NCBI GenBank assembly: GCA_910584485.1
Contig: CAJUAV010000002.1
Span: 1 to 64,000 of the forward strand
Origin: an uncultured Alistipes sp.
GTDB lineage: Bacteria; Bacteroidota; Bacteroidia; Bacteroidales; Rikenellaceae
DNA length: 64,000 bases
Reading direction: 5' to 3'
This document shows positions 1 through 7,980 of the stretch, in pieces. Positions within the stretch are counted from its first letter, which is position 1, and every line of letters begins with the position of its first letter. The notes beneath the pieces are model-generated. The model was given only the letters and a program-made list of their open reading frames with translations, was not told the origin of the DNA and made no database searches. The position numbers were made by a program, and so were the translations under genes.

Positions 1-390
1 GCAGAGCCGAACGGAGTTCGAGCTATGCCGAGGCGAAAAAACGACGGTTACAGAACCAGCGTTTTTGTCGAGCCGAGCGCAGAGCCGAACGGAGTTCGAG
101 CTATGCCGAGGCGAAAAAACGACGGTTACAGAACCAGCGTTTTTGTCGAGCCGAGCGCAGAGCCGAACGGAGTTCGAGCTATGCCGAGGCGAAAAAACGA
201 CGGTTACAGAACCAGCGTTTTTGTCAAGCCGAGCGCAGAGCCGAACGCAGTTCGAGCTATGCCGAGGCGAAAAAACGACGGGTGCAGAACCAGCGTTTTT
301 GTCAAGCCGAGGGCAGAGCCGAACGCAGTTCGAGCTATGCCGAGGCGAAAAAACGACGGTTACAGAACCGGCGATTCTTTAATCCGAACG
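1..390. repeat. 78-base tandem repeat array (about 4.8 copies)
   Basis: Direct repeats start at 1, 79, 157, 235 and 313; the last copy decays near 375. The first copies are almost identical and later ones carry point changes. Each unit contains two potential hairpins: CGAAC-gga-GTTCG, and a longer arm built from the A6 run near base 35 and the T5 run near base 62 closed by GGTT-acag-AACC. The 78-base length is a multiple of three, so reading frames stay open across it, but the frame runs into the wrong frame of the protease gene and no start or function is apparent, so I read it as non-coding. The array touches the window edge and probably continues upstream. Bases 391-571 hold no recognisable gene or promoter box. 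Confidence 0.9.
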
Positions 391-571
391 GGCCCTTCGA
401 GGCCCGTTTCGCGTCGGCGGCCGAGAGGCGCCGCAGCGATCCGGCGATTGCAGCGAAAAAAAAGCGGGACGGCATACGAATCGGCGGCGGAGGTGCGTTT
501 GACACTCGAACAAACCACACGAAAAAGCCTATGCAGCACGTTTCCGCCCAATAAACCAATTCACGAACCGT

Positions 572-2071
572 ATGAAAAAGGCATTTTTATTTTTAGGCAT
601 GATCGCCGCATCGGCCACCGCGGGCGGCGTGACGGCGTGGTCGGTAGCGAAGAACGACGCGTCCGCAATCGCCTACGTCGAGCGCGAGGTGGAGCGCACC
701 CCCGCTCTGGGCACCCATTTCACCGCCTACGAAGAGGGGAAATACCCCGACCTGACCTATGCGGCCGAGAACGCCGTGAAGGCGGTGGTCAACATCGAGG
801 CGGTGCAGCAAGTCGAGATGCCCTCGCGCGGGCAGTTCGGCTACGATCCCTTCCTCGAATTTTTCGGCATCCCGCAGGGACGCGGCCGCCAGGGCCACGA
901 CGAGCCCCGCTACCAGGAGCGCCGTGCGGGCGGCTCGGGGGTCATCCTCTCCGAGGACGGCTACATCGTCACGAACAACCATGTCGTCGAGGGGGCCACG
1001 AAACTGCGCGTGAAGCTCAACGACGGCCGCACGTTCGACGCCGAGCTGGTGGGCCGCGACTCGGCCACCGACATCGCCCTGCTCAAGATCGACGCCAAGG
1101 AGCTCCCGACGCTCCCCTTCGGATCGTCCGACGCGCTGCGGCTCGGCGAGTGGGTGCTCGCCATCGGATCGCCCTACAACCTGCAGTCGACCATCACGGC
1201 CGGCATCGTGAGCGCCAAGGCGCGCGACCTGGGCGCCCTGTCGAACGACCCGCAGGATTTCAGCATCGAATCCTTCATCCAGACCGACGCGGCGGTGAAC
1301 CCGGGCAACTCGGGCGGCGCGCTGGTCAACGCGCACGGCGAGCTGGTGGGCATCAACACGCTCATCCAGTCGCAGACGGGCAGCTACATCGGCTACTCGT
1401 TCGCCGTCCCCGAATCGATCGTCCGCAAGGTGGTCGTCGACCTCAAGCAGTACGGCCTGGTGCAGCGCGCGCTGCTCGGCATCGGCTTCCAGGTGATCGA
1501 CCAGAACTTCATCGACCGCATGGGCGATGAGACGGGCATCAAGGAGCTGGGCGGCGTCTACGTCGGCTCGGTCGAGGAGGGCGGCGCCGCTTCGATGGCC
1601 GGCATCCGCAAGGGCGACGTAATCGTCGACATCGACGGCATCCCCGTCAACGACGCCGCGACGCTGCGCGAGCGCATCGCACGCCACAGCCCGAACGACA
1701 AGGTGAAAATATCGGTAAAAAGAGACGGCAAGGTGAAACTTTTCGAAGTGACGCTGCGTAATAAAGCCGGTAAGACGGAGTTGCTGAAGAAGGACGAGGT
1801 CGATTTCGCCGAAGCGCTGGGCGGTCGGTTCGCCGATGCGGGCGAGCGTCTCTGCCGCGAGCTGGACATCCGCGGCGGCGTGCAGGTGACGGCCGTCAAG
1901 GCCGACGGCATCCTGGCCCGTGCCCGCGTCAAGGAGGGCTTCGTCATCACCCACCTGAACGATCGCGCGGTCTACTCGGTCGCCGACATGCGTAAGCTGT
2001 CGGGCAAAATCCGATCGATCGACGGCATCTACCCCAACGGCCGTGCCGCCAGCTACGTGCTGGTCGAGTAA
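572..2071 (+). CDS. degQ: Do/HtrA (DegP/DegQ) family periplasmic serine protease
   Basis: This 499-residue protein is a periplasmic quality-control protease and chaperone that degrades misfolded envelope proteins. An N-terminal hydrophobic segment (about residues 4-22) is a signal peptide or anchor. The trypsin-like domain has a complete triad: His137 in TNNHVVEG, Asp167 in SATDIALLKID and Ser247 in NPGNSGGAL. Two PDZ domains follow, roughly residues 300-395 and 400-499. The length is normal for the family. The start is the first Met giving a signal peptide. It lies 54 bases upstream of rpoD on the same strand with no terminator visible between them, so the two may be cotranscribed. DegP and DegQ cannot be told apart here; the symbol is a family label. 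Confidence 0.93.
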   Translation: MKKAFLFLGMIAASATAGGVTAWSVAKNDASAIAYVEREVERTPALGTHFTAYEEGKYPDLTYAAENAVKAVVNIEAVQQVEMPSRGQFGYDPFLEFFGIPQGRGRQGHDEPRYQERRAGGSGVILSEDGYIVTNNHVVEGATKLRVKLNDGRTFDAELVGRDSATDIALLKIDAKELPTLPFGSSDALRLGEWVLAIGSPYNLQSTITAGIVSAKARDLGALSNDPQDFSIESFIQTDAAVNPGNSGGALVNAHGELVGINTLIQSQTGSYIGYSFAVPESIVRKVVVDLKQYGLVQRALLGIGFQVIDQNFIDRMGDETGIKELGGVYVGSVEEGGAASMAGIRKGDVIVDIDGIPVNDAATLRERIARHSPNDKVKISVKRDGKVKLFEVTLRNKAGKTELLKKDEVDFAEALGGRFADAGERLCRELDIRGGVQVTAVKADGILARARVKEGFVITHLNDRAVYSVADMRKLSGKIRSIDGIYPNGRAASYVLVE

Positions 2072-2125
2072 CGGGCACGCGCAGGGCGAGCCGTAAATGA
2101 AGAACTCAAAACAGAGGTATTAGAT

Positions 2126-2986
2126 ATGCGTCAATTAAAAATTACGAAATCCATCACCAACCGCGAAAGCGCCTCGCTGGACAAGTATCTGCAGGAGATC
2201 GGCAAGGAGGAGCTCATCACGGTCGAGGAGGAGGTGGAACTCGCCCAACGAATCAAGAAAGGAGACCAGGAGGCCCTCGAAAAGCTGACGAAAGCCAATC
2301 TGCGCTTCGTCGTCTCGGTGGCCAAGCAATACCAGAACCAGGGATTGAGCCTGCCCGACCTGATCAACGAGGGAAACCTCGGCCTGATCAAGGCGGCCGA
2401 AAAGTTCGACGAAACGCGCGGCTTCAAGTTCATCTCGTACGCCGTGTGGTGGATCCGCCAGTCGATCCTCCAGGCACTGGCCGAGCAGTCGCGCATCGTG
2501 CGCCTGCCGCTGAACCAGGTGGGATCGCTGAACAAGATCAACAAGGCTTTCGCCCGCTTCGAACAGGAGCACGAGCGCACGCCGTCGCCCGAGGAGCTGG
2601 CCAACGAACTGGAGCTGCCGAAGGAGAAGGTGACCGACACGCTCCGTGTGGCAGGCCGCCACGTCTCGGTCGACGCTCCGTTCGCCGACGGTGAAGACAA
2701 CTCGCTGCTCGACGTACTCGTAAACCCCGACTCGCCGAACGCCGACCGCGGCCTGATCAACGAGTCGCTCGCCACGGAGGTCGATCGCGCGCTGGAGACG
2801 CTCACCGAGCGCGAGCGCGACATCATCAAGTATTTCTTCGGCATCGGCTGCTCGGAGATGACCCTCGAGGAGATCGGCGAGAAATTCGACCTGACGCGCG
2901 AACGCGTGCGCCAGATCAAGGAGAAGGCGATCCGCCGCCTGCGCCACTCGTCGCGCTCGAAGCTCCTGAAATCCTATCTGGGCTGA
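2126..2986 (+). CDS. rpoD: Primary RNA polymerase sigma factor RpoD (sigma-70)
   Basis: At 286 residues this is the short Bacteroidota form of the housekeeping sigma factor, lacking the acidic region 1.1. Region 1.2 covers about residues 15-45, region 2 (RFVVSVAKQYQNQGL, LPDLINEGNLGL, FISYAVWWIRQSI) about 60-125, region 3 about 130-205, and region 4 about 215-280, ending with the helix-turn-helix LTRERVRQIKEKAIRRLRH. It directs core polymerase to the TTTG/TAnnTTTG promoters seen throughout the window. It follows the HtrA gene and is closed by a strong hairpin at 3002-3044. Confidence 0.96.
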   Translation: MRQLKITKSITNRESASLDKYLQEIGKEELITVEEEVELAQRIKKGDQEALEKLTKANLRFVVSVAKQYQNQGLSLPDLINEGNLGLIKAAEKFDETRGFKFISYAVWWIRQSILQALAEQSRIVRLPLNQVGSLNKINKAFARFEQEHERTPSPEELANELELPKEKVTDTLRVAGRHVSVDAPFADGEDNSLLDVLVNPDSPNADRGLINESLATEVDRALETLTERERDIIKYFFGIGCSEMTLEEIGEKFDLTRERVRQIKEKAIRRLRHSSRSKLLKSYLG

Positions 2987-3001
2987 TCCGCCCGTCCGAC
3001 A

Positions 3002-3044
3002 ACAAAGCGCCCCGAAAACCCATACGGTTTTCGGGGCGCTTTGT
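3002..3044. terminator. Bidirectional terminator between rpoD and the phosphatase gene
   Basis: A perfect 19-base-pair stem (3002-3020 with 3026-3044) encloses a five-base loop. The arms start with ACAAAG and end with CTTTGT, so a U-rich stretch follows the GC core on either strand. It lies between the convergent rpoD (ends 2986) and alkaline phosphatase (ends 3061) genes and can serve both. Confidence 0.85.
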
Positions 3045-3060
3045 GTTACGTTCGACTCCG

Positions 3061-4155
3061 TCAGCGGTCGAGCCGCAGCAGCTCCATGATGCGGCGGGCC
3101 AGCTCGTCGTTCTCCATCATCGGTCGGAAGCGATCCGCTCCCGTGCCGTAGAAATAGGCGGGGACGTGGATGCCCGTATGCGAATTGGTGCCGAAACGGT
3201 AGGTCACGCCGCTCTCCGAGAGGGTAAAATCGCCCTTGGCGCTCGGCATCGTCAGACCGCCCGTCTCGTGGTCGGCGACGATCACCACGAGGGTCCCGGG
3301 GTGCGTGTCGGCGAAATCCATCGCAAGGGAGACGACCTGTTCGAAATCGCGCATCTCGTCCAGCACCTGCGCCGCGTCGTTGGCATGGGCCGCGCCGTCG
3401 ATCTGCGACCCCTCGACCATCAGCAGGAAGCCGTCGCGATCCGCAGCAAGCAGCTCGAGCGCCTTGCGCGTCGCTCGGGGCAGCAGGTCGCCGCGCTCGG
3501 CCGAGCGCGGCAGATGGCCCTCGGCGAAGCAGCCCAGCAGGCGGCCGTCGTGCACCGCATCGAGCTCCTCCGGCGTGCGGACGACGCGGTAACCCTTGCG
3601 GGCGAAGGCGTCGAAATAGTTGCCGTCGGCCGCTGCGCAGGGCTTCTCGAGCCACTCCGCGCCGCCTCCCAGCAGCACGTCGAACTCCGAGGCCAGCAGC
3701 TGTTCGGTGATCGCCTCGTACTGCGAGCGCTTGGGGCGATGGGCGTAGAAGGCCCCCGGGGTGGCGTGTTGCAGGTAGCTCGTCACGACGATGCCCGTGG
3801 CCATGCCGCGGTCGCGCGCCCGCTCCATCATCGAACTGACGAGGGTCGAATCGAGCGTCATGCCGAGCATCGAATTGCCCGTCTTGTGTCCCGTGGCGAG
3901 GGCCGTGCCCGCCGCCGCCGAATCGGTCACGCGGTTGTTGACCGAACGCGTGGTGACGAGCGCCAGCCGTTCGGTGCGGTCGAAGGCGTTCGGACGGTAA
4001 TCGGTCTCGATGTCGAGCATCGCCAGATGGCTCAAGCCCATGCCGTCGCCGATCAGGTAAATCAGGTTGCGCACCTCGCCGTCGGCAGGGTGCGTCGTCG
4101 TGCATCCTGCCGCTGCCAGCAACAGCACGCACCAAAGAGCGCGAAAATGTTTCAT
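3061..4155 (-). CDS. phoA: Alkaline phosphatase, predicted lipoprotein
   Basis: This 364-residue alkaline phosphatase superfamily member hydrolyses phosphomonoesters to release phosphate in the periplasm or at the outer membrane. The N-terminus has a lipoprotein signal with lipobox AAAG-Cys18. The metal-binding Asp37 (LIGDGMG), the nucleophile Ser79 in VTDSAAAGTALATGHKT and the late metal ligands in VADHETGGLT are all present. Its promoter (4163-4194) ends only seven bases before the start codon, so the mRNA is probably leaderless or nearly so. The upstream neighbour is SecG, separated by that operon's terminator, so the gene is likely transcribed alone. The family is secure; the symbol is by homology only. 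Confidence 0.92.
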   Translation of the reverse strand: MKHFRALWCVLLLAAAGCTTTHPADGEVRNLIYLIGDGMGLSHLAMLDIETDYRPNAFDRTERLALVTTRSVNNRVTDSAAAGTALATGHKTGNSMLGMTLDSTLVSSMMERARDRGMATGIVVTSYLQHATPGAFYAHRPKRSQYEAITEQLLASEFDVLLGGGAEWLEKPCAAADGNYFDAFARKGYRVVRTPEELDAVHDGRLLGCFAEGHLPRSAERGDLLPRATRKALELLAADRDGFLLMVEGSQIDGAAHANDAAQVLDEMRDFEQVVSLAMDFADTHPGTLVVIVADHETGGLTMPSAKGDFTLSESGVTYRFGTNSHTGIHVPAYFYGTGADRFRPMMENDELARRIMELLRLDR

Positions 4156-4162
4156 GATGACG

Positions 4163-4194
4163 CAAATATACGCTTTTCGGGCCGTCGCTCCAAA
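4163..4194 (-). promoter_or_regulatory. Promoter of the alkaline phosphatase gene
   Basis: On the minus strand TTTG (4191-4194), a 20-base spacer and TATATTTG (4163-4170) match the Bacteroidota -33/-7 pattern. The start codon begins at 4155, seven bases past the box, about where transcription should start. Confidence 0.75.
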
Positions 4195-4214
4195 TGTACG
4201 GACGCCCCGCCGGC

Positions 4215-4254
4215 AAAAAAAAAGCGGGACACTTCGTGGAAGAAGTGCCCCGCT
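4215..4254 (-). terminator. Rho-independent terminator after secG
   Basis: The stem 4223-4235 pairs with 4242-4254 (one A/C mismatch) around a six-base loop and is followed, on the minus strand, by a run of U from 4223 down to 4215. It ends the operon whose last gene is secG (ends 4274). Confidence 0.85.
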
Positions 4255-4273
4255 CGGCTCTTGCGACCGCCCC

Positions 4274-4630
4274 TTACTCGGCGTCGGCCTCCGTCTCCGC
4301 TGCGGCGGGGATCTCGGCCTGCGGGATCGTGCTCTCGCTCTCGATCAGACGCTCCTGCAGCGCCTTGGCGTCGTTCGACAGCGATGCGTTGCTCTCGGCG
4401 ACGCGGCTGCCGTCCATGGCGATCGTCGCCACGAGGCTCAAGGCGAGGATCGCGGCGGCCATCGTCCACGTGAATTTCTCGAGGAAATTGGTCGTCTCGC
4501 GCACGCCCATCACCTGATTCGATGCGCCGAAATTGGCGGCCATGCCGCTCTTGGGGCTCTGAACCAGCACCGCGAGAATTACCAACACACTGGCGATCAG
4601 GATCAGAACAATGCAAATCGTGTATAACAT
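4274..4630 (-). CDS. secG: Preprotein translocase subunit SecG
   Basis: SecG is the small auxiliary subunit of the SecYEG protein-export channel in the inner membrane. The 118-residue protein has two transmembrane segments (about residues 2-22 and 53-73) joined by the conserved SPKSGMAANFGASNQ loop. The C-terminal tail is acidic and alanine/glutamate-rich, typical of Bacteroidota SecG. It is the last gene of an operon with a TPR protein and LptE, twelve bases after the TPR gene, and is followed by a terminator. Confidence 0.93.
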   Translation of the reverse strand: MLYTICIVLILIASVLVILAVLVQSPKSGMAANFGASNQVMGVRETTNFLEKFTWTMAAAILALSLVATIAMDGSRVAESNASLSNDAKALQERLIESESTIPQAEIPAAAETEADAE

Positions 4631-4641
4631 ATCGTTGAGTT

Positions 4642-5118
4642 TTAATTATTTTTCTCCAAACGGTCGATTAACTCGGCAAAGTAAACACTTTTTTCGGGAT
4701 TTAACAAACTTAATTTGCGATAAATTGCGATCGCCTCGTCGCGCAAACCCTGCGCCGCATAGATCGCGGCGAGCGGTTCGCTGACCAGCTCTTCGTCCTC
4801 CGAGAGCTCCGCCGCGACGCGCACATCGTCGACCGGCCCGCCCTCCTCGGCGACGATGCGCAGCTCCTCCTCGCCCAGAAAGCGGTCGATCAGATCGTCC
4901 GCCGTCAGGTGCAGCAGCTGCGCGGCATCGATCGCCCGGCTTCCGAACGACGCCTCGGTGCGCCACGGATCGGCGAGCGAGGCGAGCGGCGGGAGTTCGA
5001 TCCCGCGGCGCAGCGCCAGCTGTTGCAGGGGTCGCCACCACGGCAGGCGCACGAGCAGCTCGCGCAGCCGCTCGTCGGTCAGTCGATCCGCATCGACGTA
5101 GAAAGGCACCTCTCCCAT
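4642..5118 (-). CDS. Tetratricopeptide-repeat-like protein between lptE and secG
   Basis: This 158-residue soluble protein has no signal peptide. The last 50 residues (PLAAIYAAQGLRDEAIAIYR, then KLSLLNPEKSVYFAELIDRL) form one TPR-like helical pair; the first 100 are acidic and not recognisable. Genes of this kind occur between lptE and secG in other Bacteroidota, which suggests a part in envelope biogenesis, but no activity can be assigned. The gene starts five bases after the lptE stop codon. Confidence 0.8.
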   Translation of the reverse strand: MGEVPFYVDADRLTDERLRELLVRLPWWRPLQQLALRRGIELPPLASLADPWRTEASFGSRAIDAAQLLHLTADDLIDRFLGEEELRIVAEEGGPVDDVRVAAELSEDEELVSEPLAAIYAAQGLRDEAIAIYRKLSLLNPEKSVYFAELIDRLEKNN

Positions 5119-5123
5119 GACCG

Positions 5124-5630
5124 CTACCAGTTCGAGGCCGAAGCCATGAAAATATCCGTCACGAGCTTGTCGACGATCTCGGGGATCAGGCGCCCCTCGA
5201 CCTCGGTCAGCAGCTGCGTCGAGTCGTAGTCCTCGTAGGCCGTAAAGGTGCGGTTGAAGGACATCGACTCGTCGAGCGCATTCGTGAAGCGCACCTTGAC
5301 GGTGATCGTCAGGCGGTTCAGCAGCGCGTAGTCATCGCTCGACACGGCGGCCGTGACCGACGTGTAGTTGGAGATCTCACCCTCGAAGGCGAAATCGCCC
5401 CCCTCTTCGACCTGCTGCAACCGCGTGCGGCGCGAGAAGATGTCGACCAGCGCATCGGTCAGCGTCGACGAGAGAATCGGCGAGACCATCGTGGCGTTGT
5501 TCGGGAAATAGGCCACCGAAAAGGTCTTCGCATCGGGCGGAATCGAGGCGCCCGAAAGCGAATATTTGATCGAAATGCCGCAGCCGCACAACAGCGCGGC
5601 GGCAGCCAGGTATACAAGAATGCGTTTCAT
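5124..5630 (-). CDS. lptE: LPS-assembly lipoprotein LptE
   Basis: LptE forms the plug of the LptD outer-membrane translocon that places lipopolysaccharide in the outer leaflet. The 168-residue protein starts with a lipoprotein signal (AAALLCGC, acylated Cys near 15-17), followed by the conserved GISIKYSLSGASIPPDAKTF and VAYFPNNA. The frame is open far upstream, but the Met at 5630 is the one that gives a lipoprotein signal. It lies 11 bases after the sigma-54 activator and five before the TPR gene, in a tight operon. Bacteroidota LptE differs from the E. coli protein, and recognition rests on motif and context. Confidence 0.88.
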   Translation of the reverse strand: MKRILVYLAAAALLCGCGISIKYSLSGASIPPDAKTFSVAYFPNNATMVSPILSSTLTDALVDIFSRRTRLQQVEEGGDFAFEGEISNYTSVTAAVSSDDYALLNRLTITVKVRFTNALDESMSFNRTFTAYEDYDSTQLLTEVEGRLIPEIVDKLVTDIFMASASNW

Positions 5631-5641
5631 AGGTTTCGGTT

Positions 5642-6997
5642 TTACGCTTCGATGCCGAGCTCCTTGATCTTGCGGTAGAGCGTGCGCTCCGACATGAAAA
5701 GCTCGGCGGCCGCTTCGCGACGGCGGCCATTGTTGCGGCGCAGCGCCCGCACGATCTGCTCGCGCAGCACGTCGGCCTTCGTACGGGCCACGGGCTCCTC
5801 GACCACCTCTTCCGTCTCGGCGTAAACGGGCGCAGGCTCGTAGTCGCGCGGGGCATCGTACGCGTGCGGCACGTCGTAGCCGCGCGAGGCATGCAGCGGG
5901 TCGTAGCCGCTGCGCGGGGCGTCGTAATCGCGGCGCGAGGAATCGCAGTCGCGGTAGGGTTCGCAGGGCGCCCCCTCGCCGCGCGCCCCTTCCGACGAGG
6001 CCGTCTCCTTGGGCAGCAGCGCCTTCACGTCGTGCGGCGGTTCGACGCGGCCACCCGCGCGGCGGAGCAGCTCGGCCGTCATGCGTTTCAGGTCGGCGAT
6101 TTCGGCCCGCATGTCGAAGAGCAGCTTGTAGAGCAGCTCGCGTTCGTTCGCGAAGCCCTCGCCCTCGGCGTGCGGCGCGGGCGCGACGGGAGAGGCCGCC
6201 CCCGCATGCACCTCGGGGAGGTATTTGGCCAGGACGTCGGCCGTGATGAGGCGCGCTGGTTCGATCGCCGAGATCTGCTCGGCGACGTTTTTCAGCTGGC
6301 GGATGTTGCCCCGCCAATAGTAGTTCATGAGCATTTCGCGCGCCGCGTCGTCCAGCGTCACGGCGGGCATGCGGTACTGCGCCGCCACGTCGGCCGCGAA
6401 CTTGCGGAACAGCAGCGGGATATCGCGCCGCCGCTCGCGCAGGGCGGGGACGACGATCGGCACCGTCGCCAGGCGATAATAGAGGTCCTCGCGGAAACGC
6501 CCCTGCAAAATGGCCTCCTGCAGGCGAACGTTCGTCGCCGCGATGACGCGCACGTCAGTCTTCTGCACCTTCGACGAGCCGACGCGGATGAACTCGCCCG
6601 ACTGCAACACGCGCAGCAGGCGCGCCTGCGTCGAGTGAGGCAGCTCGGCCACCTCGTCCAGAAAGATCGTACCGCCGTCGGCCTCCTCGAAATAGCCCTT
6701 GCGCGCCTCGAAGGCCCCCGTGAAGGCGCCTTTTTCGTGGCCGAAGAGCTCCGAATCGATCGTTCCCTCGGGAATCGCCGCGCAGTTCACGGCGATGTAT
6801 TTGTTGTGCTTGCGCGCCGAATAGGCATGGATCACCTGCGGGAAAAACTCCTTGCCCGCACCGCTCTCGCCCGTGACGAGCACCGTCAGGTCGGTCGGAG
6901 CGACCCGCAGGGCCACCTCGAGCGCCCGATCGAGCAGCTCGGAGGTGCCGATGATGCCGAAGCGCTGCTTCACGGCCATCAGTTCCGTCGTCGTCAT
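5642..6997 (-). CDS. Sigma-54-interacting transcriptional activator (AAA+/Fis)
   Basis: This 451-residue enhancer-binding protein has no receiver or sensor domain: the AAA+ module starts almost at once (about residues 12-245). It has Walker A GESGAGKE, the sigma-54 contact motif GAFTGA, Walker B GGTIFLDEVAEL and the arginine finger region. A long linker (about 255-400) contains a repeated Tyr-Asp/Arg stretch (RDYDAPRSGYDP, RGYDVPHAYDAP). The C-terminus is a Fis-type helix-turn-helix (about 408-449, RREAAAELFMSERTLYRKIK). It should activate RNA polymerase carrying RpoN, which is not in this window. The gene heads lptE-TPR-secG and may control envelope genes, but its targets are unknown. Confidence 0.92.
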   Translation of the reverse strand: MTTTELMAVKQRFGIIGTSELLDRALEVALRVAPTDLTVLVTGESGAGKEFFPQVIHAYSARKHNKYIAVNCAAIPEGTIDSELFGHEKGAFTGAFEARKGYFEEADGGTIFLDEVAELPHSTQARLLRVLQSGEFIRVGSSKVQKTDVRVIAATNVRLQEAILQGRFREDLYYRLATVPIVVPALRERRRDIPLLFRKFAADVAAQYRMPAVTLDDAAREMLMNYYWRGNIRQLKNVAEQISAIEPARLITADVLAKYLPEVHAGAASPVAPAPHAEGEGFANERELLYKLLFDMRAEIADLKRMTAELLRRAGGRVEPPHDVKALLPKETASSEGARGEGAPCEPYRDCDSSRRDYDAPRSGYDPLHASRGYDVPHAYDAPRDYEPAPVYAETEEVVEEPVARTKADVLREQIVRALRRNNGRRREAAAELFMSERTLYRKIKELGIEA

Positions 6998-7046
6998 ATG
7001 GATCGCTGTTTCTTCATTATTTCGTTCGAATCGTGCCTGCAGGCGG

Positions 7047-7748
7047 CTACTCCGCCGTCTCGGCAGGCTGCGTCGCCTGCTCGAGCGCCTCGATCATCTC
7101 GTCGGCGGCCCGTCGCTCCTGCACGTCGTGGTAGTAGCCGTAGGCGATGGCCCCCAGCGCGATGAGCAGCGCCAGCACGGCCGCCAGCACGAAGCGGTCG
7201 ACGCCGCGCCGCACGGGGCGGTCGACATAGGTGACGTTCTTCGCACACTTGATCGGACGGCCGTAGTTGAGCCCCTCGACGCACTTTTCGGGGTGCATGC
7301 GCGCCGAGACCGAAAGATGCGGCTCGTCGCTCTGCTCGGCGGCGGCCGGTCGCGGGGGCTCCGTCCGCGCGGTGCGGGCGGGCGCGGGTGACGGCTGCGG
7401 CTTCCCGCCCGACGTCGGCGCCGGCTCGTCGGCCGCCTGCGGACGATGCTCGAAGCGGATCGTTCCGTTGGCTCCCGGGCGGAAAACGCCCAGTCCCGGC
7501 ACCGCATAGCACGCCCCCTGCCCCAAGGCATGGCGCACCTCGAAGACGAAGCGGTCGATCTCGCCCGCGGCGGCGAGCTCCGAAAGCCCCGCTTCGACGA
7601 GCAGGCCGCGCAGCAGACCGTCGTCGCGGCGGACGAGCTCCGAAAAGAGCACCGCGCCGCCGGGCTCCTTCACCAGAAAGGCCCCGAGCTGGGGCACGAC
7701 GATGCGCTTGTGCGAACGCAGCGCGAGCGAGAGTATACGAATCAGCAC
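7047..7748 (-). CDS. HU-CCDC81-like domain protein with one transmembrane segment
   Basis: The 233-residue protein has an N-terminal region (about 1-100; SHKRIVVPQLGAFLVKEPGG, then YAVPGLGVFRP) like the duplicated HU-type fold of Bacteroidota HU-CCDC81/SPOR proteins. A proline-rich linker (105-140), a conserved stretch (about 145-175) and one transmembrane helix (about 185-205) follow. Family members usually end in a peptidoglycan-binding SPOR domain; here only about 25 residues follow the helix, so SPOR is absent. A role in cell-wall or division-site organisation is inference. It is the first gene of the minus-strand operon ending at secG, with a clear promoter at 7778-7810. Confidence 0.75.
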   Translation of the reverse strand: MLIRILSLALRSHKRIVVPQLGAFLVKEPGGAVLFSELVRRDDGLLRGLLVEAGLSELAAAGEIDRFVFEVRHALGQGACYAVPGLGVFRPGANGTIRFEHRPQAADEPAPTSGGKPQPSPAPARTARTEPPRPAAAEQSDEPHLSVSARMHPEKCVEGLNYGRPIKCAKNVTYVDRPVRRGVDRFVLAAVLALLIALGAIAYGYYHDVQERRAADEMIEALEQATQPAETAE

Positions 7749-7777
7749 GATCGAAAGTGTTCGTTGGTTTACGGCTC

Positions 7778-7810
7778 CAAAATTACCTTATTTTCGGCGA
7801 AAAACCAAAA
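7778..7810 (-). promoter_or_regulatory. Promoter of the HU-like/sigma-54 activator/lptE/secG operon
   Basis: On the minus strand TTTTG (7806-7810), a 20-base spacer and TAATTTTG (7778-7785) form a canonical Bacteroidota promoter, 30 bases before the start codon at 7748. It is back-to-back with the decarboxylase promoter. Confidence 0.75.
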
Positions 7811-7845
7811 TCGGCGACCGAATTTCGAAATAACGGAACGAACTG

Positions 7846-7876
7846 TTGCATATCTCGAAAATAATCGTCTACTTTG
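7846..7876 (+). promoter_or_regulatory. Likely promoter of the arginine decarboxylase gene
   Basis: TTG (7846-7848), a 21-base spacer and TACTTTG (7870-7876) resemble the consensus with one base missing in the -7 box. The implied 5' leader is about 100 bases and holds no evident riboswitch. Confidence 0.5.
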
Positions 7877-7980
7877 CATCGCATTTGAAAGAGGCAATCC
7901 GATCGAGCTACTTCGGCCGAAAAAAGAAGAAGTAGCCGAGGCGGATCGAATCCGCAGAGACCATTTACGAAACGCACGCC

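Noticed and set aside
25..1530. Long open frame over the 78-base repeats, continuing across the HtrA gene
   Set aside because: It is a by-product of a repeat length divisible by three and of GC-rich sequence; it overlaps the clearly real protease gene in another frame and has no recognisable content after the repeats.
593..1954. Long minus-strand open frame opposite the HtrA gene
   Set aside because: High GC produces long antisense frames throughout this window; the sense frame has a full catalytic triad and PDZ domains.
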